A stretch of DNA of 8,293 nt, from contig SLRW01000113.1 in the NCBI GenBank assembly GCA_007130745.1, forward strand, positions 1 to 8,293, read 5' to 3'. Source of the DNA: Gammaproteobacteria bacterium. Lineage in GTDB: Bacteria > Pseudomonadota > Gammaproteobacteria > UBA5335 > SLRW01. This document shows positions 1 through 6,554 of the stretch, in pieces (positions within the stretch are counted from its first letter, which is position 1; every line of letters begins with the position of its first letter). The translations under genes and the position numbers were made by a program. A model generated the notes under the pieces. The model was given only the letters and a program-made list of their open reading frames with translations, had not been told where the DNA came from and did no database searches.

Positions 1-101
1 GCCAGCACCCGGAACACGGACACCAGCACCGCGGCCAGCACGATAAATATCGCCAGCGTAACCAGGACAGCGGTGCGAAATCGGCGAACAAGACGATACA
101 T
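1..101 (-). CDS. yhdP: YhdP family AsmA-like envelope protein, N-terminal fragment
   Basis: Only the first 33 codons lie in the window; the gene runs off the left edge. The ATG is at 101-99, and the same frame has a stop further upstream (the TAG that ends rng), so no earlier start is available. The fragment begins MYRLVRRFRTAV and continues into one hydrophobic segment at about residues 11-31. This fits an inner-membrane anchor with a positively charged cytoplasmic N-terminus. The YhdP family (long AsmA-like proteins involved in phospholipid transport to the outer membrane) starts this way, and yhdP directly follows rng in many gammaproteobacteria. The identification rests mainly on that neighbourhood, since the diagnostic domains are outside the window. 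The ribosome binding site is weak (a GCGGGG run just upstream), and 45 bases separate the gene from rng. Confidence 0.75.
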   Translation of the reverse strand, partial: MYRLVRRFRTAVLVTLAIFIVLAAVLVSVFRVL

Positions 102-146
102 GTGGGGCCCCGCGCTCAGTGATCGGTGCTGCCAGCACAGCGCCGA
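102..146 (-). other. rng-yhdP intergenic spacer with two short palindromes
   Basis: This 45-base spacer is the longest gap in the window. It holds a GTGCTG/CAGCAC inverted repeat at 126-138 and the palindrome GGGGCCCC at 104-111, just before the yhdP start. There is no T-run after either repeat and no recognisable promoter, so it most likely transcribes through. The GC-rich palindrome might limit ribosome access to yhdP, but that is speculation. Confidence 0.3.
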
Positions 147-1640
147 CTAGACCACTACAACATCAAACTGCTCGTTATGATACATATCCTGCGCCTGCAG
201 CCGGACCGGACGCCCAAGCGTAGCCTCAAGTCCGGCCAGCGTTGAGGCGTCTTCATCCAGTAGCCGTTCGATCACAGTGGCGGAAGCCAGCACCAGGAAA
301 CCACTGGCTTCACTCTGGCGGGCCTCACGCAGGATCTCTCGCTGGATATCCAGACACACGGTCTGGGCGGTTTTTACGTGCCCACGCCCACCACAGGTAG
401 GACAAGGTTCACACAGCAGTTGTTCCAGACTCTCGCGGGTACGCTTGCGGGTCATCTCAACCAGACCCAGCGGAGACAGTTCACCCACACTCACCCGGGC
501 AAGGTCTTTTTCCACCGCCTGGCTCAACACCCGCAGCACCTGGCGTCGATGTTCTTCCTGCGTCATGTCGATGAAATCGACAATGATGATACCGCCCAGG
601 TTACGCAACCGGAGCTGACGGGCAATGACCCGCGCAGCCTCCAGGTTGGTCTTGCAGATGGTTTCCTCGAAATTGCGATGGCCCACGAAACCACCGGTAT
701 TCACGTCGATCGTGGTCATGGATTCAGTCTGGTCGATCACCAGATAGCCACCGGATTTCAGCTCCACCCGCCGCCGCAGGGCACGCTGGATTTCATCTTC
801 TACCCCGTACAGGTCAAAGATAGGCCGATGATCATTGTAATGTTCTATGCGTGCGGGGGTCTGCGGGATAAAGCGCTGAACAAAAGCCTGCACCTGTTCC
901 CAGCTCTCGCGCGAATCAATGCGCACCCGCTCCACCCGGGTATCCAGAAGATCTCGCAATATCCGCATCACCAGTGGCAGATCGCCGTGAATCAGGGTAC
1001 CAGGCGAGGTCTCGCGGGCGCGCTCCAGAATAGAGCGCCACAGCGTGCACAAAAAATCCATATCGCGCAGCAGCGATTCGCGACTGGCGCCTTCGCCGGC
1101 GGTGCGCACGATAAAGCCGGCATCCAGCGCCTCACAGCGCAATTCATCCGCCATCGCCGACAGTCGTTCACGTTCAGCTTCATCGGCAATGCGGGTTGAA
1201 ATCCCGAGCCGCTCGAGCCCGGGCATCAGCACCAGGTAGCGCGAAGGCAGGGTAATACGGGTAGTCAGGCGGGCGCCCTTGGTGCCCAGGGCATCCTTGC
1301 TGACCTGGACCAGTACATCCTGCCCCTCGCGCAACAGCATTTCGATACGGGCGCAATTGCGATCCCTGCCGGATTCACCGTTGTTCCCGGCCGCGTCGCT
1401 GTCTTCCTGTCGACTTTCGACCATGTCAGCAACATGCAAAAACCCGCTGCGTTCAAGACCAATATCCACGAAAGCCGACTGCATCCCGGGCAGAACCCGT
1501 TGTACCCGTCCGCTGTAGATGTTGCCGACAATGCCACGGGCGCCGGCCCGCTCAATCAACACTTCCTGGAGCACGCCGTCCTCGACCAGTGCGACACGAG
1601 TCTCCTCGGCACTGACGTTGGCAAGAATCTCTTCACTCAT
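147..1640 (-). CDS. rng: Ribonuclease G
   Basis: This is a 497-residue RNase E/G family endoribonuclease (E. coli RNase G has 489). In E. coli it matures the 5' end of 16S rRNA and degrades some mRNAs in the cytoplasm. An S1-type RNA-binding domain spans about residues 38-128, with the typical GNIYSGRVQRVLPGMQSAF stretch at 39-57. The catalytic metal-binding aspartates are D312 (IDVNTGGFVG) and D355 (IIIVDFIDM). The zinc-link cysteines that hold the dimer are C413 and C416 in CPTCGGRG. The protein ends QFDVVVV, as RNase G does, and lacks the long disordered tail of RNase E. A hydrophilic stretch at about 75-95 lies inside the S1 region, where the family varies. The start is fixed by a strong ribosome binding site and overlaps the end of maf by 8 bases. 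Confidence 0.97.
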   Translation of the reverse strand: MSEEILANVSAEETRVALVEDGVLQEVLIERAGARGIVGNIYSGRVQRVLPGMQSAFVDIGLERSGFLHVADMVESRQEDSDAAGNNGESGRDRNCARIEMLLREGQDVLVQVSKDALGTKGARLTTRITLPSRYLVLMPGLERLGISTRIADEAERERLSAMADELRCEALDAGFIVRTAGEGASRESLLRDMDFLCTLWRSILERARETSPGTLIHGDLPLVMRILRDLLDTRVERVRIDSRESWEQVQAFVQRFIPQTPARIEHYNDHRPIFDLYGVEDEIQRALRRRVELKSGGYLVIDQTESMTTIDVNTGGFVGHRNFEETICKTNLEAARVIARQLRLRNLGGIIIVDFIDMTQEEHRRQVLRVLSQAVEKDLARVSVGELSPLGLVEMTRKRTRESLEQLLCEPCPTCGGRGHVKTAQTVCLDIQREILREARQSEASGFLVLASATVIERLLDEDASTLAGLEATLGRPVRLQAQDMYHNEQFDVVVV

Positions 1641-2196
1641 GCCTCACCTCCTCCAGCAAGCGAGCGGTTTCGCACAATGGCAAACCCATCACCCCGGAAT
1701 AGCTGCCACACAAGCGTGCCACAAACACCGCGCCCCGGCCCTGAATAGCATAACCACCTGCCTTGTCGCAGGGCTCGCCACTTTCCCAATAGGCGACCGC
1801 CTCGGCCGGAGATATCACCCGAAACCGCACCCTGCTGAGGCTCAGCGCCACCCGCGTACTGTCCTGGTGACTCGCCGCAACCGCACTGAACACACGATGG
1901 GTTCGCCCCGACAGCCGGGCCAGCATCTCCAGGCCCGCCTCACGATTCTCCGGCTTGCCCATAATCTGATCGCCCAGCACCACGGAAGTATCCGCACCAA
2001 TCACCACCCGCCCGGGCACATCTACCGCGCGCGCCTTCTCCAGCGCCATGCGTTGCACGTAGTCAGCCGGAGGCTCGCCCGGCAAGGGGGTTTCATCAAT
2101 ATCGGAAGGCCGCACCTCAAACGTCACGTCAATCTGGCGCAGCAGCTCGGCACGACGCGGCGAGGCTGAAGCCAGAATCACGGGCTCGGTAATCAT
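1633..2196 (-). CDS. maf: Maf nucleotide pyrophosphatase (YhdE-type dTTP/UTP pyrophosphatase)
   Basis: This 187-residue Maf/Ham1-fold cytoplasmic enzyme hydrolyses (modified) nucleoside triphosphates to monophosphates and pyrophosphate. Visible motifs are SASPRR at 10-15, DIDE at 32-35, K54 in ALEKA, GADT at 67-70 with the likely catalytic D69, GKP at 80-82, Q152 in YAIQG and GSYSGVMGLPL at 164-174. The Arg/Lys/Gln set (R in SPRR, K54, Q152) is the one described for YhdE-type enzymes acting on dTTP and UTP, rather than the YceF type acting on m7GTP; the substrate is therefore inferred from family knowledge. Two ATGs are possible. I chose 2196 over 2202 because the Shine-Dalgarno sequence lies 8 bases from the former and only 2 from the latter. 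The gene starts 10 bases after rlmH and is followed by rng, as in E. coli. Confidence 0.93.
   Translation of the reverse strand: MITEPVILASASPRRAELLRQIDVTFEVRPSDIDETPLPGEPPADYVQRMALEKARAVDVPGRVVIGADTSVVLGDQIMGKPENREAGLEMLARLSGRTHRVFSAVAASHQDSTRVALSLSRVRFRVISPAEAVAYWESGEPCDKAGGYAIQGRGAVFVARLCGSYSGVMGLPLCETARLLEEVRHE
1641..1654 (-). promoter_or_regulatory. Strong ribosome binding site for rng
   Basis: On the minus strand the sequence GGAGGAGGTGAGGC lies immediately before the rng ATG. Its GAGGT core ends 5 bases before the start codon. It sits inside the last codons of maf, where it encodes Leu-Glu-Glu-Val. It is the best Shine-Dalgarno match in the window. Confidence 0.85.
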
Positions 2197-2204
2197 GCAC
2201 ATGA

Positions 2205-2209
2205 CCTCA
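2205..2209 (-). promoter_or_regulatory. Ribosome binding site for maf, overlapping the rlmH stop
   Basis: The minus-strand bases TGAGG include the TGA stop of rlmH. They lie 8 bases before the ATG at 2196 and too close to the ATG at 2202, which decides the maf start. Termination on rlmH would place a ribosome on this site, so translational coupling is likely. Confidence 0.6.
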
Positions 2210-2677
2210 GGCCCGGTGGTAGGGATGATTATTCAACAACGACCAGGCCCGGTAGAGTTGTTCTGCCACCACCACCCGCACCAGTCCGTGCGGCAGGGTC
2301 AACGGCGACAACGACCACTTCACTTCGGCCGCCTCAAGGCAGGCCGGCGCCAGGCCGTCAGCCCCGCCCACCAGCAAGGTCATATCCTGCCCCGAGCCAA
2401 GCCACTGCGCCAGCCTGTCCGCCAGCTCACGCGTGTTCCAGGCCGCACCGCGCTCATCCAGCGCAACAACCCGTGTCCCCTCAGGCACCGCAGCCAGCAG
2501 TCGTTCGCTCTCAATTTGCATGGCGCGTTCGGCAGAGTCACGCGAACTGCGCCGGTGCGGCGCAATCTCGTGCAGTTGCAGGCGCACCTGCCCTCCCAGA
2601 CGACGGGCATATTCCTCATAGCCGGCCGCCACCCAGTCAGGCATACGCCGGCCCACGGCGAGAAGATGGCACTTCAT
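2207..2677 (-). CDS. rlmH: 23S rRNA (pseudouridine-1915-N3)-methyltransferase RlmH
   Basis: This 156-residue SPOUT-class methyltransferase (E. coli RlmH has 155) uses S-adenosylmethionine to methylate N3 of pseudouridine 1915 in helix 69 of 23S rRNA, acting on the assembled 70S ribosome. The protein opens MKCHLLAVGRRMPDWV, as the family does. It has the SAM-pocket glycine loop LLVGGADGL at 101-109 and closes with the trefoil-knot tail LYRAWSLLNNHPYHR at 141-155, nearly identical to E. coli. Its ATG shares one base with the rsfS stop (TGATG), and no clear Shine-Dalgarno sequence precedes it, so it probably depends on re-initiation after rsfS. The rsfS-rlmH pair is conserved across bacteria. 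In E. coli and Pseudomonas the next genes are mrdA-rodA, whereas here maf and rng follow. Confidence 0.97.
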   Translation of the reverse strand: MKCHLLAVGRRMPDWVAAGYEEYARRLGGQVRLQLHEIAPHRRSSRDSAERAMQIESERLLAAVPEGTRVVALDERGAAWNTRELADRLAQWLGSGQDMTLLVGGADGLAPACLEAAEVKWSLSPLTLPHGLVRVVVAEQLYRAWSLLNNHPYHRA

Positions 2678-3063
2678 CAGGGCTGTGGCGGCGCGCCACC
2701 CCCCGCGCCACGGGCTTCGTCGGCCACGCTCCAGAGTTTTTCTATGTTATAGAACTCGCGCACCTGCGGACGCATGACATGCACCACCACATCAGCCAGG
2801 TCCACTAACACCCACTCGCCCTGATCCTCGCCTTCCACGCCCAGCGGCTGAATACCGGCGGCCTTGACCTGCGTGACCAGCTCCTCGGCAAGCGAGCGCA
2901 CATGGCGTGCCGAGTTGCCGCTGACCACTACCATGACATCCGTGACCGTGGTCATTTCACGCACGTCCATGACCCGCAGATCAACGCCTTTCATGTCTTC
3001 CAGCGCATTCACTACCAGCGTCTGGAGTTCTTCAACACTCATCTGGCCTTGTTGTGTCGCCAT
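2677..3063 (-). CDS. rsfS: Ribosomal silencing factor RsfS
   Basis: This 128-residue RsfS/Iojap (DUF143) protein binds ribosomal protein L14 (uL14) on the free 50S subunit and blocks joining with 30S, which lowers translation in stationary phase or starvation. Family features are TDVMVVVSGNSARHV at about 41-55, GEWVLVDLADVVVHVM at about 82-97 and REFYNIEKLW at 102-111. The last dozen residues form a Gly/Pro/Ala-rich tail beyond the usual end. The frame is open upstream to an ATG at 3144, but that would add 27 residues unlike the family and overlap nadD deeply. I chose the ATG at 3063 because GAGGG lies 5 bases before it. An ATG at 3042 (MSVEELQ) aligns equally well with homologues and remains possible. 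The gene overlaps the end of nadD by 32 bases and touches rlmH. Confidence 0.93.
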   Translation of the reverse strand: MATQQGQMSVEELQTLVVNALEDMKGVDLRVMDVREMTTVTDVMVVVSGNSARHVRSLAEELVTQVKAAGIQPLGVEGEDQGEWVLVDLADVVVHVMRPQVREFYNIEKLWSVADEARGAGGGAPPQP

Positions 3064-3685
3064 ATAAACCCTCGTTACAGATAATTTCGCGCACCCCTTC
3101 GGGGAGTAGAAAACGCAAATCCCGGCCCCCCGCGGCCAGTGCACGAATGCGGGTAGCCGAAATGTCCAGTGCCGTTACATTTTGCAGCCAGATTCGCCCG
3201 GCCGGCTGTTGCTGGAGCTCCCCGGCGTCCCCGGCTCGATACCGGCCCAGAAGGCGCTCCAGGTCACGATTCTCCGGCAGGGTCCAGCCCGGCCGCTGCA
3301 TCACCACCAGGTGCGCCAGGGAGAGCAAATCACGCCAGCGATGCCACCCGGGCAGACCGGCAAAAGCATCCGTACCCAGCATCAGGCACAGTGACCGCCC
3401 GGGATACTCCTCGCGCAGCGACGCCAGGGTATCCACCGTCCAGGAAGTCCCTTCGCGGTCAAGTTCGCGCCTGTCCACATAGAAGCCGGACTGCCCTGCT
3501 ACCGCGGCCTCCAGCATCCGTAAACGCTGCTGCGATGATGCACCGGGAGTATCACGATGCGGCGGGCAGGCATTGGGAATAAAGGCAACTTCAGCCGGCG
3601 CCAGTGCTTCCATGACTTCCAGCGCCGGGCGCAGGTGGCCGTAATGCACGGGATCAAATGTGCCGCCACAGATGCCGAGTATCAT
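3032..3685 (-). CDS. nadD: Nicotinate-nucleotide adenylyltransferase
   Basis: This 217-residue enzyme (E. coli NadD has 213) adenylates nicotinate mononucleotide with ATP to give deamido-NAD, the central step of NAD synthesis in the cytoplasm. The nucleotidyltransferase signature GGTFDPVHYGH is at residues 7-17, with the (H/T)xGH-type ATP site at its end. The second signature ISATRIR is at 175-181. FIPNACPPHR at about 35-44 and LGTDAFAGLPGW at 103-114 also fit the family. The start ATG gives the expected N-terminus MILGICGG; no good Shine-Dalgarno sequence is visible. It lies 27 bases after proA, and its last 32 bases are shared with rsfS. nadD-rsfS-rlmH is a conserved run in many proteobacteria. 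Confidence 0.97.
   Translation of the reverse strand: MILGICGGTFDPVHYGHLRPALEVMEALAPAEVAFIPNACPPHRDTPGASSQQRLRMLEAAVAGQSGFYVDRRELDREGTSWTVDTLASLREEYPGRSLCLMLGTDAFAGLPGWHRWRDLLSLAHLVVMQRPGWTLPENRDLERLLGRYRAGDAGELQQQPAGRIWLQNVTALDISATRIRALAAGGRDLRFLLPEGVREIICNEGLYGDTTRPDEC
3069..3073 (-). promoter_or_regulatory. Ribosome binding site for rsfS inside nadD
   Basis: Minus-strand GAGGG lies 5 bases before the ATG at 3063 and is embedded in the last codons of nadD. It favours the 128-residue form of RsfS. The next in-frame ATG (3042) has only a weaker AAGG before it. Confidence 0.6.
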
Positions 3686-3712
3686 CGGACGAGCGCCACC
3701 CGGCGGGAGTAT

Positions 3713-5002
3713 TTACTGGCGAACATGGCCCTCGCCATACACCACCCATTTGCAGGTCGTCAGGCCTTCCAGGCCCACCGGGCCACGGGCATGCAGCTTG
3801 TCGGTGCTGATGCCGATTTCCGCGCCCAGACCATACTCAAAGCCGTCGGCAAAACGTGTCGAGGCGTTGACCATCACGGAGCTGGAATCCACCTCGCGCA
3901 CAAAGCGCCGCGCGCGTGCGTAATCGCGTGTAATAATCGCATCGGTATGCCCGGAGCCATGGCGTGCGATGTGTTCAATCGCCGCGTCTATACCGGCCAC
4001 CACGCGAATCGCCAGAATCGGCGCCAGATACTCGGCGTCCCAATCAGCCCCGGTGGCTTCCCCGGCCTGTGGCAGTAATTCCCGTGTACGTTCACACCCC
4101 CGCAGCTCAACACCGGCTTGGTCATAGCGTTCGGCCAGGCGAGGCAGCACCCGGGCGGCAATGGACTCCGCCACCAACAGGGTTTCAGTGGTATTGCAGG
4201 TGCCGTAACGCTGGGTTTTGGCATTGACGGCCACTTCCACCGCCATGTCTTCATCGGCGTCGTCGTCGATATACACGTGACAAACGCCGTCCAGGTGCTT
4301 GATCACCGGCACCCGGGCCTCGTTGCTGATTCGCTCGATCAGCCCGCGCCCCCCGCGAGGCACCAGCACATCTACGTATTCGGGCATGGTAATCAGCTGC
4401 CCCACTGCGGCGCGATCGGCGGTTTCCACCACCTGCACGGCCTCGATCGGCAGCCCGGCGGATTCCAGTCCGGCGACAATACAGCGGGCAATAGCGCGGT
4501 TGGAACGCAAGGCCTCGGAACCACCCCGCAGGATCGCGGCATTACCTGATTTCAGACACAGGCCGGCAGCATCAGCAGTGACATTGGGGCGCGACTCATA
4601 GATGATGCCGATCACCCCCAGCGGCACCCGCATACGGCCGACCTGTATGCCTGAGGGGCGATAAGCCAGATCACTCACCTGACCCACGGGATCGGGCAAG
4701 GCAGCAATCTGGCGCAGCCCCTCGGCCATGCCGGCGATACGTTCGGGAGTTAATTCCAGCCGATCCAGCAGCGCTTCATCCAGTCCGGCCTGGCGGCCGG
4801 CCTCCATGTCCCGGGCATTCTCGGCGCGCAGGGTGTCGGTATCCGCCTCGATGGTCGCTGCCATGGCCTCCAGCGCGCGGTTGCGCACCGCACTTTCACT
4901 CGCAGCCAGCACCCGGGCAGCCGCGCGCGCGCGCCGGCCCAGAGCTACCATATAGGCCTTCACATCCAGTCCGTCGTCACTGTCGCTAATCGTTGCACTC
5001 AT
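3713..5002 (-). CDS. proA: Glutamate-5-semialdehyde dehydrogenase (gamma-glutamyl phosphate reductase)
   Basis: This 429-residue member of the aldehyde dehydrogenase superfamily catalyses the second step of proline synthesis. It reduces gamma-glutamyl phosphate with NADPH to glutamate-5-semialdehyde. Visible family blocks are PLGVIGIIYESRPNVTADAA at about 127-146, LKSGNAAILRGG at 150-161, and the catalytic cysteine C269 in NAKTQRYGTCNTTETLLV. The C-terminal region contains a typical GHTDAI segment and ends with a GPVGLEGLTTCKW block. The length is slightly above the E. coli enzyme (417) because of a short N-terminal extension. The start overlaps the holA stop by ATGA and has AAGGG 4 bases upstream. 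The partner gene proB is not in the window. proA next to nadD is also seen in Pseudomonas. Confidence 0.97.
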   Translation of the reverse strand: MSATISDSDDGLDVKAYMVALGRRARAAARVLAASESAVRNRALEAMAATIEADTDTLRAENARDMEAGRQAGLDEALLDRLELTPERIAGMAEGLRQIAALPDPVGQVSDLAYRPSGIQVGRMRVPLGVIGIIYESRPNVTADAAGLCLKSGNAAILRGGSEALRSNRAIARCIVAGLESAGLPIEAVQVVETADRAAVGQLITMPEYVDVLVPRGGRGLIERISNEARVPVIKHLDGVCHVYIDDDADEDMAVEVAVNAKTQRYGTCNTTETLLVAESIAARVLPRLAERYDQAGVELRGCERTRELLPQAGEATGADWDAEYLAPILAIRVVAGIDAAIEHIARHGSGHTDAIITRDYARARRFVREVDSSSVMVNASTRFADGFEYGLGAEIGISTDKLHARGPVGLEGLTTCKWVVYGEGHVRQ

Positions 5003-6012
5003 GATGCCCTTGATCCTGCGGCAAAGAGGGTCAATTGTAGCATTTCCTCCCAGGCGTTACCGACCAGCGCACCCTTGGCCATCAGCTCACAGCGAGCGGT
5101 ACGGGCCAGACTGGCATGCCAGCGTTTCACCGACGCGCGCCGCAGCGCAGACTCCACCAGCGGCTGGCGCCGTGACCACACTCCCAGCGACTGCATCACA
5201 GCGCGCGGCGACTCACCTCGCCCGACCCGCGGCGCCGCCGAACACACCAGCCGCAGCTCACGCGCCAGCGCCCACAGCAGCAACGGCGGTTCAACCCCTC
5301 CGGCACGCAAATTCTCAAGCGCCCGCAGGGCTCGTCGGGTATCTCCCCCCAGGATCGCGTCGACCCAGCCAAAGACATCAAAACGGGAGCTGTCGGCCAC
5401 CACCTCCAGGACCTCGGCGGCATCTACCTTCTGGTCCGGATACAGCAGCGCCAACCGTTCCAGGGCCTGACTCGCCGCCAGCAAATTACCTTCCACGCGC
5501 TCGGCAAGCAGCCCGGTGGCTTCCCGGCTCAATTCCATCCCCAGCCCGCGGGCGCGGGTTTGCAGCCAGCCAGGCAACTCGCGCGACCCCACCGGCCAGA
5601 TCTGCACACTCACCCCGGCCTTGTCCAGCGCCTTGTACCAGGCACTCTTGCGCGCGCTGGCTTCAAGCCTTCCGCAAAGCAGCATGAGCACCGTATCCTC
5701 AGCCGGTTCTCGGGCGTATTCGCTGAGCACCCTGGCGCCATCGGCGCCCGGCTTGCCGCCGGGAAGCCGCACTTCCATCAGCCGCTGTTGTGAAAACAGG
5801 GAAAGATTCTGGCTCTGTGCCGCCAGCTCACGCCAATCAAAACCACTGTCGGCGAAAAAAGTCTCACGCTCATCGAAACCGGCCGCACGCGCGGCAGCCC
5901 GTATGGTCGTAGCCGCCTCCTCAAGCAACAGAGGCTCTTCGCCCCCCAGAACATAAACGGGAGCAAGACCCTCGCGCAGCTGCCGGGCCAGTTGCTCCGG
6001 CCGGACATTCAT
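4999..6012 (-). CDS. holA: DNA polymerase III subunit delta
   Basis: This 337-residue delta subunit (E. coli HolA has 343) is the clamp-loader wrench that opens the beta sliding clamp during chromosomal replication. The N-terminal half matches the family: PEQLARQLREGLAPVYVLGG at 5-24, then EPLLLEEA, a SLFSQQRLMEVRLP block (the region containing the beta-binding element in E. coli delta) and a GNLLAASQALERL block in the central domain. FDVFGWVDAILGGD and PPLLLWALARELRL follow in the collar-domain region. As in other delta subunits, no Walker ATPase motif is seen. A GGAG lies 8 bases before the ATG, within the end of lptE, and the start overlaps the lptE stop by ATGA. The leuS-lptE-holA order is the usual one in gammaproteobacteria. 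Confidence 0.96.
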   Translation of the reverse strand: MNVRPEQLARQLREGLAPVYVLGGEEPLLLEEAATTIRAAARAAGFDERETFFADSGFDWRELAAQSQNLSLFSQQRLMEVRLPGGKPGADGARVLSEYAREPAEDTVLMLLCGRLEASARKSAWYKALDKAGVSVQIWPVGSRELPGWLQTRARGLGMELSREATGLLAERVEGNLLAASQALERLALLYPDQKVDAAEVLEVVADSSRFDVFGWVDAILGGDTRRALRALENLRAGGVEPPLLLWALARELRLVCSAAPRVGRGESPRAVMQSLGVWSRRQPLVESALRRASVKRWHASLARTARCELMAKGALVGNAWEEMLQLTLFAAGSRAS

Positions 6013-6554
6013 TCAGCCGGCTCCGGAGCAGACCCGGGCACCGCCTCCAGCTGTCGCATGATCAAGCGCACGGCGTCGTTACGCATTTCCTGCTCCAGTT
6101 GATCGGCTTCGGCTTCACGCCCCAGCACCCGTTCACCGCCGCCGGCGGAGAATTCGCGGGTCAGCTCAAGCGACTGCGGCGCCAACAGCTCTTCGTCATC
6201 GCGCATCACGCGATAGCGAACGCGCAACTGCAGCTGGTATTCCTGGGCGCGGCCGTCGGGACTCACGGCCACCACCCGGCGACGCAGGTCTTCTTCCTGT
6301 ATCTCCAGGATAGCCGCACCGGAGCGCGGCTCCAGCAGTATTTCACTGCCCGCGCGTTGCAGGGCGTCGGCGATATCCAGCGCCAGCAGACTACCGCCAT
6401 CATCGTGAGTGATATGGGTCTGCACCAGGGGCGCGGGCAACTGCATGGCGCCACGCAAGCTGAACCCACAGGCCGTGACCGCCAGACACAGCAGCCCCAC
6501 CAGTGCCAGCCGTGCCGATCGCCCTGCATAGCGTGTGACGGCCAGAGTATTCAT
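6009..6554 (-). CDS. lptE: LPS-assembly lipoprotein LptE
   Basis: This 181-residue outer-membrane lipoprotein (E. coli LptE has 193) plugs the LptD barrel and helps insert lipopolysaccharide into the outer leaflet. The N-terminus has basic residues, then a hydrophobic stretch at about 16-28 and a lipobox VTAC, with the lipidated cysteine at C29. CGFSLRG follows, the typical start of mature LptE (formerly RlpB). The rest fits the LptE domain: repeated beta-type segments such as YQLQLRVRYRV and a C-terminal amphipathic part, ending in a Pro/Glu-rich tail. The start codon overlaps the leuS stop as ATGA, and a GGTG just upstream is a weak ribosome binding site, so translation is probably coupled to leuS. 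The partner gene lptD is not here. Confidence 0.95.
   Translation of the reverse strand: MNTLAVTRYAGRSARLALVGLLCLAVTACGFSLRGAMQLPAPLVQTHITHDDGGSLLALDIADALQRAGSEILLEPRSGAAILEIQEEDLRRRVVAVSPDGRAQEYQLQLRVRYRVMRDDEELLAPQSLELTREFSAGGGERVLGREAEADQLEQEMRNDAVRLIMRQLEAVPGSAPEPAE

Noticed and set aside
126..138. GTGCTG/CAGCAC inverted repeat after rng as a transcription terminator
   Set aside because: The stem is only about 5 base pairs with a tiny loop, no T-run follows, and yhdP starts in the same direction a few bases later.
378..1199. A 273-codon open frame on the plus strand, antisense to rng
   Set aside because: It lies wholly opposite a clearly real RNase G gene, its translation shows no family motif, and GC-rich coding DNA often leaves the opposite strand open. 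It has no supporting context.
1519..2169. A 216-codon plus-strand frame across the maf-rng junction, and a similar frame at 2195-2752 opposite rlmH
   Set aside because: Both are rich in His, Arg, Pro and Gln, lack recognisable domains, and lie opposite well-supported genes.
3064..3144. Extended rsfS start at 3144
   Set aside because: The extra 27 residues do not resemble RsfS, have no matching ribosome site that I can see, and would overlap nadD by over 100 bases.
3686..3712. proA-nadD gap as a possible promoter or terminator site
   Set aside because: It is only 27 bases, GC-rich, with no hairpin plus T-run and no recognisable -10 element.
5001..5687. A 228-codon plus-strand frame opposite holA, rich in Pro, Ala and Arg
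   Set aside because: Its composition is typical of a shadow of GC-rich coding DNA; the real gene (holA) is on the other strand with full family similarity and linked starts and stops.
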